Notes: generated by a model from the sequence alone, not told the origin. A DNA stretch of 64,000 nucleotides from Promethearchaeota archaeon (GCA_019057795.1 JAHLWS010000073.1:1-64000); one strand, 5' to 3'. Shown: positions 54,793-63,851, numbered from the stretch's first letter. Translations and numbers: made by a program.

Positions 54793-55302
54793 ATGTCTAA
54801 TTCTTTAGTTGATTATCTTTACTTTAGTCAGATTGTAAACATAAAAAAGAAATTCTTTAACATAGAATTAAAGTTTATTAAATTCTTTTTTGAAATTACA
54901 AAAATCGTTCCGGTATTTGTAATTATCAGAAATCAGTTTGTATTCTATTTTGTAAAACCAAGAGATTTTTTTATAGCTAAATTTTTTCTAAGAAAATTAA
55001 GATATAAGCTCAATGGTAAAAAAATTTCAATAATCCGGGCTGAAACAACGTTAATAAGGCTAGTTTTCAGCTTTTTTGACGATGTTTATATTCATAATGT
55101 AAAATTGATTGAAAAAACAAATGGAACTTTAATTGATGTAATATTTTTATTTGATAAAGATAGGGCTATTGCCGTTGGAAATGAAGGCGGTTATATTAAA
55201 GCCGTTAATTATATCTTTAGAAATTACATTGATTTTGATAGTCCTTTTAACCAATTCGAAAAAGATCCGGTAGAAATAAAGTGTACTAAAACTAATTTAT
55301 AA
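54793..55302 (+). CDS. Divergent NusA-like KH protein (putative)
   Basis: This 169-residue, Phe/Ile/Lys-rich protein lacks a membrane helix. Residues about 25-150 follow the layout of archaeal NusA-like proteins (two KH domains). The second KH is clearest: VIFLFDKDRAIAVGNEGGYIKAVNYIF with a GxxG loop (GNEG), resembling the archaeal NusA segment around GLAIGKNGKN. The first KH has lost its GxxG loop (FVKPRDFFIAKFFLRKL). Archaeal NusA-like proteins are small RNA-binding factors of transcription or ribosome assembly. This could be a decayed or specialised paralogue. The call is by pattern and could be wrong. Confidence 0.42.
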   Translation: MSNSLVDYLYFSQIVNIKKKFFNIELKFIKFFFEITKIVPVFVIIRNQFVFYFVKPRDFFIAKFFLRKLRYKLNGKKISIIRAETTLIRLVFSFFDDVYIHNVKLIEKTNGTLIDVIFLFDKDRAIAVGNEGGYIKAVNYIFRNYIDFDSPFNQFEKDPVEIKCTKTNL

Positions 55303-55327
55303 TCAAGACGAGTTTTTTATCATGTAG

Positions 55328-56422
55328 CTAGTGTTTATTTTTTTCCTCGATTCTACCTGCTAAATAAAAACTTATTTTACCTAATATTACTTTTAATGAA
55401 GCCTTCCAACCCCAAGTTTTGTATATTTGCCTTAATATCAAGCCAACCAAAATAAAAGAAACTACAACGGCTATCCAAATACTAAATGGATCTAAGCTGT
55501 TTAAAAAAATAAAATACATCAAATTATGCCCTAAATAAACAGTAAAGGAATAATAAGAGAAGTAAAACAATAGTTTGTAACTTCTTTTAGTTTTAAAAAC
55601 GTTAAATTCCTCAAGAGTTATTAATATTAACAGCAATATTAAATCGATACCTAACGTATAAATTAACCAAGAAAAACTGCTTCTGATTAGAAAACTTGGA
55701 AAATCAAATATTAAGCCAAAAAAAATTAACAATAAACCAAAGATACACATTGGTAAAAATAATCTTTTTTTCAACTCATTTTTTCTGTTTTGTGGTTTTT
55801 TGTTGAAATTTATCTCATATAAGACATCTCCAATAACAGTTCCAAAAAGAAAAAAGGGAAAAAAGTTAAGTAAAGTATCTTGACCTAAATCGTTATATAA
55901 AATGTGATATAAGACGCCTTGTAGAGTTGCTAAACCTTGATGTGGAGATAAGAAATTATAAATAAATTGATTTATGATCCAAATCGAAAAACAAATAAAA
56001 ATTCTAGTCTTTTTTGATAATTTAAATAATGGCCATGTTATAAGTAAGGAAAAGGCAGCAGTCATTAATACAAACCATGTCCAAATCCATGATAAGTTAC
56101 CTATCGAAAGAGCTATTGCAAAATTATAACCTAAAGCAATTATGAATAAAAATAATGCTCGAAAGTAATAAGATTGTTTTACTCTCGAATAACTTAGCTC
56201 ATTCAATATCTCAACTCTATAAATTCGATCTCGATACGATATAGCTATACTTACGCCTGAAATAAATAAAAACCCAGAAGCCCCAATCGGATCCAAAATA
56301 CTATGAGTATAATTTTTTAAAGAAAAATATTCAGCTTTAAGCCACCAGTCTAATAAATGACCTAAAAACATCCAACCCATACATATTCCGCGAAATATGT
56401 CAATACTTTTTAGTCTTTTCAT
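55328..56422 (-). CDS. Membrane acyltransferase-like protein, DUF1624/HGSNAT type (copy 2)
   Basis: This 364-residue protein has about ten membrane helices and the family start RLKSIDIFRGICMGWMFLGH, whose Arg and His are typical of DUF1624 and heparan-glucosaminide N-acetyltransferase-like proteins that acetylate sugars across the membrane. FLFISGVSIAISYRDR is a second family block. The frame opens with TTG at 56431, but the ATG at 56422 gives the same start as its neighbour (MKRLKSID). It is a tandem paralogue of the gene at 56478-57575, 55 bp upstream on the same strand. Acceptor unknown. Confidence 0.78.
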   Translation of the reverse strand: MKRLKSIDIFRGICMGWMFLGHLLDWWLKAEYFSLKNYTHSILDPIGASGFLFISGVSIAISYRDRIYRVEILNELSYSRVKQSYYFRALFLFIIALGYNFAIALSIGNLSWIWTWFVLMTAAFSLLITWPLFKLSKKTRIFICFSIWIINQFIYNFLSPHQGLATLQGVLYHILYNDLGQDTLLNFFPFFLFGTVIGDVLYEINFNKKPQNRKNELKKRLFLPMCIFGLLLIFFGLIFDFPSFLIRSSFSWLIYTLGIDLILLLILITLEEFNVFKTKRSYKLLFYFSYYSFTVYLGHNLMYFIFLNSLDPFSIWIAVVVSFILVGLILRQIYKTWGWKASLKVILGKISFYLAGRIEEKNKH

Positions 56423-56477
56423 TAATTTCAAAAAATATTTGTGAATTAAACTTAAATATTTAGAATTTAATTCTAAA

Positions 56478-57575
56478 CTAATTAAAATTTTTTCTATTAT
56501 CGATTAATTTAGCAATTCCTAGACTCAACCTACCTATTTGTGCTTTTATGGAAAAGTTAGAGCCCCATTTGTTATGGATACTCCTTAAGGCAAATCCTAT
56601 GATGAGTATTATTGCTGATATATAAATCCAAATGTTAAATGGATACAAACTATCTACAAATAGAAAATATAATAAATTATGTAAGAGGTATACTGTAAAG
56701 GAGTAATAAGAAAAATAAGAGAGAAATCGGTATCTTTTTTGAGTATTAAGCATCCCAATTTCTTCCATTCCCAATATAAATGCAAAAATTATTAATTCAA
56801 TTCCTAAAGAATAAAAAAACCAAGAAAATGTTCGATGATGTAAAAAGTTTGGAAATTGAAAGATAACCCCAAATACTATTAAAATTACTCCTGATATTAA
56901 TGAAGGAATTAGAAATTTCTTTTTAAATACTTCTCTATTAACCTTTTTGTTATCATCTGAATATAAATCGTAAAGAACATCTCCTATAACAGTACCTATA
57001 ACAAAAAACGTAAAAAACGATAATATCGGGTCTAATTCCAAGTTATTGTACAATACATAATACATAACGCCAAAAAGATTATTTTGACCAACATATCCCA
57101 ATAAAAAAGTTATTAATATTTGGTTTAGAAACCATAAACTTATTCCAAAACAGATTCTAAATAGCTTCGATGTTTTAAACAACGGCCAAATCATAATAAG
57201 AGAAATTGCAATTGTAAGAAGAATAAACCAATGCCATATTATAGATAGATCATGAAACATTACTGCAACAAATGTGTTATAAAGCAAAGAAATTATTAAA
57301 ATAAAAAAAGCTCGAAGGAAATACTCGTTTCTTAGAGTTTTTTTACCGTAAGATTTCGATATTTCAGCCTTTTTAGTTCTGCTTCTATACGATAAAACTG
57401 CACTTACTCCAGAAAGAAATAAAAAGGCTCCTGATCCTATTGGATCTGCAATTGCTCTATATATATCAAAGAACCACATGCTCTCTTGAGTAAGGTACCA
57501 CTCGGTCATATGGCCCACGATCATATGCACCATGCTTAATCCGCGCAAAATATCGATAGTTTTAAATCTTTTCAA
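56478..57575 (-). CDS. Membrane acyltransferase-like protein, DUF1624/HGSNAT type (copy 1), TTG start
   Basis: This 365-residue protein aligns along its whole length with the adjacent copy: RFKTIDILRGLSMVHMIVGH at the start, AFLFLSGVSAVLSYRSR, and SYYSFTVYLLHNLLYFLF near the C-terminus. It has about ten membrane helices. The start is TTG at 57575 because an in-frame TAA lies immediately upstream. The two genes arose by tandem duplication and have diverged clearly, which suggests different acceptors or a heterodimer. Confidence 0.78.
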   Translation of the reverse strand: MKRFKTIDILRGLSMVHMIVGHMTEWYLTQESMWFFDIYRAIADPIGSGAFLFLSGVSAVLSYRSRTKKAEISKSYGKKTLRNEYFLRAFFILIISLLYNTFVAVMFHDLSIIWHWFILLTIAISLIMIWPLFKTSKLFRICFGISLWFLNQILITFLLGYVGQNNLFGVMYYVLYNNLELDPILSFFTFFVIGTVIGDVLYDLYSDDNKKVNREVFKKKFLIPSLISGVILIVFGVIFQFPNFLHHRTFSWFFYSLGIELIIFAFILGMEEIGMLNTQKRYRFLSYFSYYSFTVYLLHNLLYFLFVDSLYPFNIWIYISAIILIIGFALRSIHNKWGSNFSIKAQIGRLSLGIAKLIDNRKNFN

Positions 57576-57686
57576 TTACAGTATCCCCAAAGCTCCAAGT
57601 GCTATAGATAGCAATAATTTTTAAAATCTTTTTTATAACTGTAATTTGATGAAATTATTCAAAATTATTAAATTTTTCAGCTATAA

Positions 57687-58541
57687 CTAATAATATCTTA
57701 TTTCATTAATCAACCGAGTAGATTCTTTAAGTGAAATTTCACCGTGTAACACATTTTCAGCAATTTCTCCCAGTGTATTTATATTTTCGTCAATCTTTTC
57801 AAAATTCCTTTTGAATACACCTTCATTTTGTAATTTATTTAATCTTTTTTGTTTGTAAATCGAGTCGTAATTTTTCTCGTTTACTTCAATGCCTTTCCTA
57901 AATGCTAATATTAATGCTGAGATTTCATCTTTAGAAAAATTTCGTTCTTTTTGTTTTTTAATTATTCTCATTTTCGAGGATTTGTATTCATTAATTAAAA
58001 ATATATTAACATTCTTTCTCCCGTGTAAAAATTTAAAAATATTTTCTATTAATTCATATGTAAATGATGGTACACCCATTCCTAATTTAAAAGTTAGCAC
58101 CATTAAATTTGGGTTGCTATCTTGAAAAGTGTGAATGTTGTTCTTTATAGCTACCAATAACTCGTCTTTTTCATAACAACAAAAAGAATCTAAATAATAA
58201 TCATCTAAAAAAATCATCAATCCAATTTTTTTTCCCGGATCGATTGAAAAAGTTAAACTTAAGTAGTTATTTTTATATTCTATACGATATGCAGAGATTA
58301 CTCTTAATAGATATTGCTCGAAATTCTCGCCTTTCGAATATACAAGAAAACTTACCTTAAGATCTTTATTATAATAACTTTCAAATTCATCCCGTGTTGT
58401 TAAGATAATGGATGGAGCGTTTGGAATTTTATTTCCAGGATTTAATATTTCAGCTTTAATTCTTTTTTCATTTAATCTTTTATTTATTTTATAAAAAAAG
58501 TTCAGATTCTCCGTTAATATATATAAATGTTTATTTCTCAA
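57687..58541 (-). CDS. Putative nuclease with RuvC-like RNase H fold
   Basis: This 284-residue protein has a RuvC-like core: the first strand LTFSIDPGKKIGL with Asp101, a strand and helix carrying NEYKSSKMR with Glu185, and KDEISALILAFRKG with Asp205. The acidic trio in this order, with IDPG and a final D-E helix, is the pattern of RuvC/YqgF-like and other predicted archaeal RNase H-fold nucleases. The N-terminal 90 residues form another small alpha-beta domain, and the C-terminal 60 are helical. The start is TTG at 58541. It is divergent (42 bp) from a RadB-like RecA-fold ATPase gene, which hints at a joint role in recombination or repair. Activity is not shown. Confidence 0.6.
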   Translation of the reverse strand: MRNKHLYILTENLNFFYKINKRLNEKRIKAEILNPGNKIPNAPSIILTTRDEFESYYNKDLKVSFLVYSKGENFEQYLLRVISAYRIEYKNNYLSLTFSIDPGKKIGLMIFLDDYYLDSFCCYEKDELLVAIKNNIHTFQDSNPNLMVLTFKLGMGVPSFTYELIENIFKFLHGRKNVNIFLINEYKSSKMRIIKKQKERNFSKDEISALILAFRKGIEVNEKNYDSIYKQKRLNKLQNEGVFKRNFEKIDENINTLGEIAENVLHGEISLKESTRLINEIRYY

Positions 58542-58583
58542 TTTATTAATATAAATTAAAGATTTAATTAAAAACTTTTAATT

Positions 58584-59279
58584 ATGAATTTTCCTATCAA
58601 ACAAATAAACGATTTCTTTAATTCCATAGATATCTTCGAGGGAATCACTTCATTATGGGGTGATATTGGCGTTGGTAAAACTACTTTATCGCTCCAAACA
58701 GCTTATAATAACGCGTTAAGTGGTTTTAAGGTAATTTATATATATAGCAAACCAAATTTCCCTTACTATAAAATTGATTCTGTTATTGAAAACGATTTAA
58801 ATGAAGTATTGAATAATATTTTGTTTAGTAAGCCTATAACTTTTAAAGATTTATATAACCTTGTTTTTAATTTAGAATTTATTATTATTGATGATTTAAA
58901 AAACGATGATGGCTCTTTTAATTTAATTATAGTTGATTCAATAACTGATTTATATGGATTAGAATTACAACAAGATAAAAAAGAGAAAAATTACATTCTG
59001 AATTATAAGTTAAATCAAATTCTAGCTAACTTAACTTTTTTAAATAAAAAATATCACATTGATGTTTTAATTGTAAATGAACTTAGCAGAAAAACTCAAG
59101 AGGGCCAAATTTATGAAGTGGAACGCGGCGGCAATGTTATGGAATATTGGGTAAAAAAATCTATCAAAATTGAACGAACGGATAAATTGAACCACCGTAA
59201 GTTTTTTTTAATGAAAGGAAAAAGTAATAATTCGATCGTATTTTATTCTATATTAAATAAACAAGGTTTTGAAGAATAA
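58584..59279 (+). CDS. RadB/KaiC-like RecA-fold ATPase
   Basis: This 231-residue protein has one RecA-fold domain with Walker A GDIGVGKTT (about residues 26-34), strand KVIYIYSKP, Walker B FNLIIVDSITDLY and a late strand IDVLIVNELSRKTQ. It lacks the N-terminal HhH domain of RadA, as does RadB. The segment VERGGNVMEYWVKKSIKIERT near the C-terminus matches the RadB-type end. It could assist RadA or regulate repair. Its divergent neighbour is a RuvC-fold putative nuclease, and another RadA-like protein is encoded at 63051. Confidence 0.68.
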   Translation: MNFPIKQINDFFNSIDIFEGITSLWGDIGVGKTTLSLQTAYNNALSGFKVIYIYSKPNFPYYKIDSVIENDLNEVLNNILFSKPITFKDLYNLVFNLEFIIIDDLKNDDGSFNLIIVDSITDLYGLELQQDKKEKNYILNYKLNQILANLTFLNKKYHIDVLIVNELSRKTQEGQIYEVERGGNVMEYWVKKSIKIERTDKLNHRKFFLMKGKSNNSIVFYSILNKQGFEE

Positions 59280-59321
59280 AAAAAAGAAAAAAGTAGTTGA
59301 ATAAAGATCAGAATACCCCAA

Positions 59322-60293
59322 ATGAAATTGTCAAAATGGTTGAATAATAACATCCCTCATTATTTTTCAAATAAAAGCGATTTAATAGAAATTATAGAAA
59401 TTATTGCTGAAGCAACCATCCCTATTCGCGGGTTATTAGAAAGGGGCATCACATCTCGCGAAATTGAGCAGAGAATGAATATTAAAAAGGTAAAAGAAAA
59501 GACTATAAATGTTTACGGCGAATCCCAAATTCACGAAGATATATTAACACACAGCATTATATTAAAAGCGCTACAAGAAAGCGATACAGATTTTCTTTTT
59601 GTTGCTTCTGAAGAAGCAGAGCCCGTTTTAAGTGATGGAAAGTTTGGTATAACAATAGATCCTGTTGATGGCTCTTCAAATGTTATAGTAAATAGAACTG
59701 TTGGGACGATTGTGGGAATTTATGACGAGGCGGGGCGCATTGTATGTAGTTTCTATGTACTTTATGGGATTTATACTAACTTAATCTTAGCGCTTAATGG
59801 ACAAGTTGCTGAATTCATTTTAGATACATCACCTTATAGCATGACTTTTTACCATTATGTCTTTCAAGAATTAAAAACTTTGCCCAACAAAGAAGAGGGG
59901 GGCATTAGATGTCTTGGAGGTGATTCTACGGAATGGTCAGATAAATGTAGGGCTTATGAACAACTATTAATTAATCATCATTTTAAAAATCGTTATAGCG
60001 GAAGCTTTGTTGGTGATTTCCATGCAATAATAACTTATGGTGGAATTTACTCATACTTTCCTTCACCAAAACCAAAAATTCGCGTATATTATGAGTGGCT
60101 CCCGTTAGCTTTTATCATCAAAATTTTAAACGGAGAATTTTTAATTATTGGAAGTATTGAAGACCATAACAAAGTAAAAAAGATTGAACATATTGAGCCA
60201 TTAACTAAGACTAATGTGAACAAGATACATGATGAGACTTCTGGTGGTTTGTTAGGGAGCGCAATACCTGTTAACCTCTTTTTATCGCTCTAA
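59322..60293 (+). CDS. fbp: Fructose-1,6-bisphosphatase, class I-like
   Basis: This 323-residue protein carries the metal motif DPVDGSSN and the preceding acidic segment ASEEAEPVLSDG of the inositol monophosphatase/FBPase fold. Class I FBPase features are RYSGSFVGDFHAII with YGGIYSYF, and KIRVYYEWLPLAFII with a Gly-rich end. It would convert fructose 1,6-bisphosphate to fructose 6-phosphate in gluconeogenesis. Many archaea use the bifunctional class V aldolase/phosphatase instead, so a class I enzyme is noteworthy. Inositol monophosphatase is a weaker alternative given the FBPase-type C-terminal blocks. Confidence 0.82.
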   Translation: MKLSKWLNNNIPHYFSNKSDLIEIIEIIAEATIPIRGLLERGITSREIEQRMNIKKVKEKTINVYGESQIHEDILTHSIILKALQESDTDFLFVASEEAEPVLSDGKFGITIDPVDGSSNVIVNRTVGTIVGIYDEAGRIVCSFYVLYGIYTNLILALNGQVAEFILDTSPYSMTFYHYVFQELKTLPNKEEGGIRCLGGDSTEWSDKCRAYEQLLINHHFKNRYSGSFVGDFHAIITYGGIYSYFPSPKPKIRVYYEWLPLAFIIKILNGEFLIIGSIEDHNKVKKIEHIEPLTKTNVNKIHDETSGGLLGSAIPVNLFLSL

Positions 60294-60351
60294 AAGAGGT
60301 TATAATTTTGTCTAATTTATTAATTAACTTGAGCAAAATGATTAATCTAAT

Positions 60352-61602
60352 ATGAAGATTGGAAATCTCAACCTAAATAATAACAAATATGTCAAAAAAC
60401 AAGAAGGTTCTGTAGAATTCTATTTATATAAGAATGACAAAGATAGTATACCTTCCAAATCAATGGGTGTTTTTTATAATGAAAAAATGGAAATAAATCG
60501 AGATATTTCAATCTTAACTATACTAACATATAATAAACTGATTAATCGAGATTCGTTGGTAATGGTAGATTGTATGGCTGCTTCGGGCATAGGCTCTATT
60601 AGATTGTTAAAAGCTTCCAATAACTTTAAAAAAATATTTATCAACGATATTAACCCGATAGCCGTAAAACTTATTAAAAGAAATTTAAAACTAAACGATT
60701 TAGAAAAAAATACTCAAATCATCTCCTCACTCAAAGATGCCAATTTATTATGCATAGAAATCGCGCAAAAATCTTGCTTAATTGGAGAAAAAAAGATTGA
60801 AAGCCCCAATGTAATTTCAATTGATCCTTTTGGCACTCCAAACATATATATTGATTCTGCATTTAAATCGATTAAAAAAGAAAATGGATTGTTATGTATA
60901 ACGGCCACGGATACCGCAGTATTATTTGGAGTAAAACCAAAGGCTTGTATTAGAAAGTACATGTCTAAACCACTTCACACGGAATATTGTAAAGAAATTG
61001 GAGCAAGGATACTAATATATTATATTTCAAGAATTGCTAATGTTAACAATTTAGGAATAATTCCGTTGTTAACTTTTTATTCAAATCACTTCATAAGAAT
61101 TTTTGCTCTTACATATAAAAGTAAGGCGAAGATTTTTAAGGACATATCAAATAGTTATGGATATATTATCCATTGTAAGAATTGCGGGTATCGTTCGTCC
61201 GTTTTAAACGATATATTAACAATTCCTCAAAAATGTCCATCATGCTTAAAAGAAGAACCATTATCATATTCTGGCCCCCTATGGATTAAAGAATTACATA
61301 AAAGATATTTTCTTGAAGAAATAATTCAGTTAAATGAAAAATTCAATTTTAAGAGTAAAAATAGAATATCTAAAATTATTAAATACGCATTAGATGAAAT
61401 AGGTATGCCCGTTTCTTATTATAACATACATAAATTATGTCAACAATTAAAGCTCCCATCAATTCCCAAAATCGAAAAATTAATTGAAGCAATTGGCGAA
61501 AGTGGTTATTCAGCATCAAGAACTCATTTCGATTTTATATCAATTAAAACAAATATGGGAATTAATGCGTTAAAAAATATACTAAAAAATATACTAAATT
61601 AA
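60352..61602 (+). CDS. trm1: tRNA (guanine26-N2)-dimethyltransferase Trm1
   Basis: Trm1 dimethylates G26 of many tRNAs. The 416-residue protein has the usual start EGSVEFYLYKND, SKSMGVFYNEKMEINRDI, the SAM-binding loop DCMAASGIGSIRLL, the catalytic block ISIDPFGTPN, and the family segment CITATDTAVLFG. A zinc knuckle (HCKNCGY and CPSCL) lies near residue 270, and the C-terminal domain is complete. The tRNA-Gln in this window has C26 and so is not a substrate. It precedes an FtsJ-type methyltransferase gene by 6 bp, so both are co-transcribed. Confidence 0.96.
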   Translation: MKIGNLNLNNNKYVKKQEGSVEFYLYKNDKDSIPSKSMGVFYNEKMEINRDISILTILTYNKLINRDSLVMVDCMAASGIGSIRLLKASNNFKKIFINDINPIAVKLIKRNLKLNDLEKNTQIISSLKDANLLCIEIAQKSCLIGEKKIESPNVISIDPFGTPNIYIDSAFKSIKKENGLLCITATDTAVLFGVKPKACIRKYMSKPLHTEYCKEIGARILIYYISRIANVNNLGIIPLLTFYSNHFIRIFALTYKSKAKIFKDISNSYGYIIHCKNCGYRSSVLNDILTIPQKCPSCLKEEPLSYSGPLWIKELHKRYFLEEIIQLNEKFNFKSKNRISKIIKYALDEIGMPVSYYNIHKLCQQLKLPSIPKIEKLIEAIGESGYSASRTHFDFISIKTNMGINALKNILKNILN

Positions 61603-61608
61603 ATAGGA

Positions 61609-62253
61609 ATGTGGACCATGCCAAAGGCAGCAGAAGATCATAAGAAAGACGCCGTGTATAAGCAAGCTAAACGTAAAGGATATAGAGCCCGCTCAGCATT
61701 TAAATTACTTGATATACAAAGAAGATTCACCATTTTTAAAAGGGCTTTTTATATATTGGATTTGGGTAGTACTCCGGGTTCATGGCTTCAAGTTGCGAAG
61801 AAATTTGCTGAAGAAAATTTATTGAAATATAACGATAAATATTATCACCGAGATCATTATAAAATTATGGGTATAGATATAAAACATATAACGCCTATTG
61901 AAAATATTAACACAGTTCGAATTGATTTTACTACACCTGAGTTTCAAATTGAAGTTAAAAAATACTTCGAAGGAGAAAAACTAGATCTTATCTTATCTGA
62001 TGCCAGTATCAAAAAATCAGGAAATAAATTTAGTGATCAAGCCATGCAAGTAAAACTCTGTTTTAAAATTCTTGAACTTACAAAATTTTTAAAAATTAAG
62101 GGAAACTTCGTAATAAAGATATTTCAAGGGGCTGATTATGATGATTTTTACATAAAAATGAAGCAAAACTTTACGATCGTTAAAAGTCTAAAACCAAGCT
62201 CGTCTAGCAAAAAGAGTAATGAAATCTATTTAATTGGTTTAAAGAAAAAATAA
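61609..62253 (+). CDS. rlmE: FtsJ/RlmE-type 2'-O-methyltransferase
   Basis: This 214-residue protein has the K-D-K-E catalytic set of FtsJ enzymes: Lys32 in YRARSAFKLLD, Asp in LILSDAS, Lys in FVIKIFQG and Glu in NEIYLIG. The SAM loop is ILDLGSTPGSWLQV. It methylates a ribose, in bacteria U2552 of 23S rRNA, and in archaea and eukaryotes rRNA or tRNA. The extra segment after the SAM loop (KYYHRDHYKIMG) is a lineage insertion. The start may be the ATG at 61609 or that at 61618. It follows trm1 by 6 bp and abuts a convergent gene. Confidence 0.93.
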   Translation: MWTMPKAAEDHKKDAVYKQAKRKGYRARSAFKLLDIQRRFTIFKRAFYILDLGSTPGSWLQVAKKFAEENLLKYNDKYYHRDHYKIMGIDIKHITPIENINTVRIDFTTPEFQIEVKKYFEGEKLDLILSDASIKKSGNKFSDQAMQVKLCFKILELTKFLKIKGNFVIKIFQGADYDDFYIKMKQNFTIVKSLKPSSSSKKSNEIYLIGLKKK

Positions 62254-62856
62254 TTATTTATCTGATTGTATTTCTTCAAAATTTGTTTTGTAGATTTGTC
62301 CTTCTAAGGATGTTTTAACCCATTCAGTTAACCAAGGACAATGTAATGGATTAAATTGGTCGAGATTTGTGTTATTACATTTACCTGTAAAGGGACAAGT
62401 TAAACATGGTTGATGTGAAAAAATATCTAAAATGAAATCATTATTATTTTTGTTAACATTAATATCTTTTACTTTAACATCGATTTTTTCAATTATAGTA
62501 ATACGCTTTACCCAAGAAGCTTCCAATAATTCGCGATTTATATTAATTTTATCTTGTAAATACAGAGTGCCTAAGATTTTATCGAGTTCCATTCGCTTTT
62601 TGTTTGTAAGCTCTAATAACTTATGAAAAAAAATATCTTTTTCTTGATTAATTATTTTAAGTACCATTTTCTCATCTTTTCTTAAACTGCGAGCTCCTTC
62701 TTTCTTTCTTTCTTCGATCCTTTCTAGCCTTCTTTCAACATCAGACTTATCGGATTCTTCTGAACCCTCGATTCTCTCCTTTACTTTGCATTTATGACGA
62801 CTTAGATAAGCGAAACTATTTCCACAATAGGGACAAACTTCTTTTTTTTTTGCCAT
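62254..62856 (-). CDS. TFE-beta / RPC39-like transcription factor with N-terminal zinc finger
   Basis: This 200-residue protein has three parts. Residues 1-25 hold a zinc finger with Cys8, Cys11, His21 and Cys23. Residues about 60-125 look like a winged helix (LRKDEKMVLKIINQEKDIFF; KILGTLYLQDKI). The end has four cysteines, Cys151, Cys154, Cys160 and Cys173, in the context PCLTCPFTGKC and LHCPWLTEWV. This matches the C-terminal iron-sulfur motif of human RPC39 (RNA polymerase III) and its archaeal relative TFE-beta, which also end CxxC, C, C then a TEW-like segment. TFE-beta pairs with TFE-alpha to open promoters. The N-terminal zinc finger is not usual for TFE-beta, so this may be a special version. 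Confidence 0.65.
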   Translation of the reverse strand: MAKKKEVCPYCGNSFAYLSRHKCKVKERIEGSEESDKSDVERRLERIEERKKEGARSLRKDEKMVLKIINQEKDIFFHKLLELTNKKRMELDKILGTLYLQDKININRELLEASWVKRITIIEKIDVKVKDINVNKNNNDFILDIFSHQPCLTCPFTGKCNNTNLDQFNPLHCPWLTEWVKTSLEGQIYKTNFEEIQSDK

Positions 62857-63050
62857 TTTAAAAGAACTTAAAATTTTTTATATTGAAATATATAAAAACA
62901 AATCTTAAAGTTAATATATTTTATAGTTTATGTTTAATCAAAAATTAATTTTACGATTTATTTATTGCTAAAATAATTAATAATTATTAGAACTAAGTTT
63001 TTTTGAATTTATGAATTTAATAGTAATTACACAATTTAATCAGCTAAAAG

Positions 63051-63848
63051 ATGAAATCAAACAAATCAAGGACGGTAAATTTAAAAAAATCATTAATTAT
63101 TGGTACAAAAAAGATTATTAGCGAAATCGAAAAAATTAAACGAGAAAAATTAAATATTTCTACTGGTTCAAAAAATATTGACGATGTTATAGGTGGTGGG
63201 TTTCATTCAAACAAAACCTATATAATTTTTGGGGCGAATAAAACTGGAAAAACTCAATTATGCCATCAGTTATCTGTTCAAGCGTATCATAAATCCTTTA
63301 AGTTGATCTATTTAGACACAGAAAACACATTTCGCCCCGAAAGGATAAGAGCATTGGCAAAAACCCAAGAACTTGAAAGCGAGAAGATTCTAAAGAATAT
63401 TTTAGTATCAAAAATTTTGAGTAATCCCGCTTTTTTACTAAAATTGAACGAGATAGAAGATGTAATCAAACAAAATAATGTCAAAATACTAATCATTGAC
63501 TCTATCAATAATTATTATAGATTTGAGCTTAGTGATAAAGAAGTATCATCTTTTAGAGCTAAAACAAGATTTTTGAAGATTTTGGAAAAAATTAGTAATC
63601 TTACTCGTAAATATAATTTAATTACAATTTTAACTGCTCAAGTTGCTCCAAATTTTATTGAAAACTCAATTATAAGAGAACTCCCTGTAGGATTGCGATA
63701 CCTGAATCATTATTTTTCTGAAGCTTTATATTTAAATCGTAAAGAAAGTGGAACGGGTTATCTTCATTTAATAAACTCTCATCAATTTCCTGAAAAGAAA
63801 ACACGTTATATTATTACGAATAAGGGAATAGAGGAATACGAAATTTGA
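63051..63848 (+). CDS. RadA-like recombinase paralogue lacking the HhH domain
   Basis: This 265-residue protein has a RecA/RadA core: ISTGSKNIDDVIGGGFHSNK, Walker A FGANKTGKTQ, DTENTFRPERIRALA as in RadA, Walker B VKILIIDSINNYY, and the L2-side segment ILTAQVAPN. It lacks the N-terminal helix-hairpin-helix domain of true RadA, and the L1 region differs, so it is a RadB-like or accessory paralogue. A 194-bp gap with AT-rich DNA separates it from the divergent TFE-beta-like gene. Only 3 bp separate its stop from a convergent gene. Confidence 0.8.
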   Translation: MKSNKSRTVNLKKSLIIGTKKIISEIEKIKREKLNISTGSKNIDDVIGGGFHSNKTYIIFGANKTGKTQLCHQLSVQAYHKSFKLIYLDTENTFRPERIRALAKTQELESEKILKNILVSKILSNPAFLLKLNEIEDVIKQNNVKILIIDSINNYYRFELSDKEVSSFRAKTRFLKILEKISNLTRKYNLITILTAQVAPNFIENSIIRELPVGLRYLNHYFSEALYLNRKESGTGYLHLINSHQFPEKKTRYIITNKGIEEYEI

Positions 63849-63851
63849 AAT

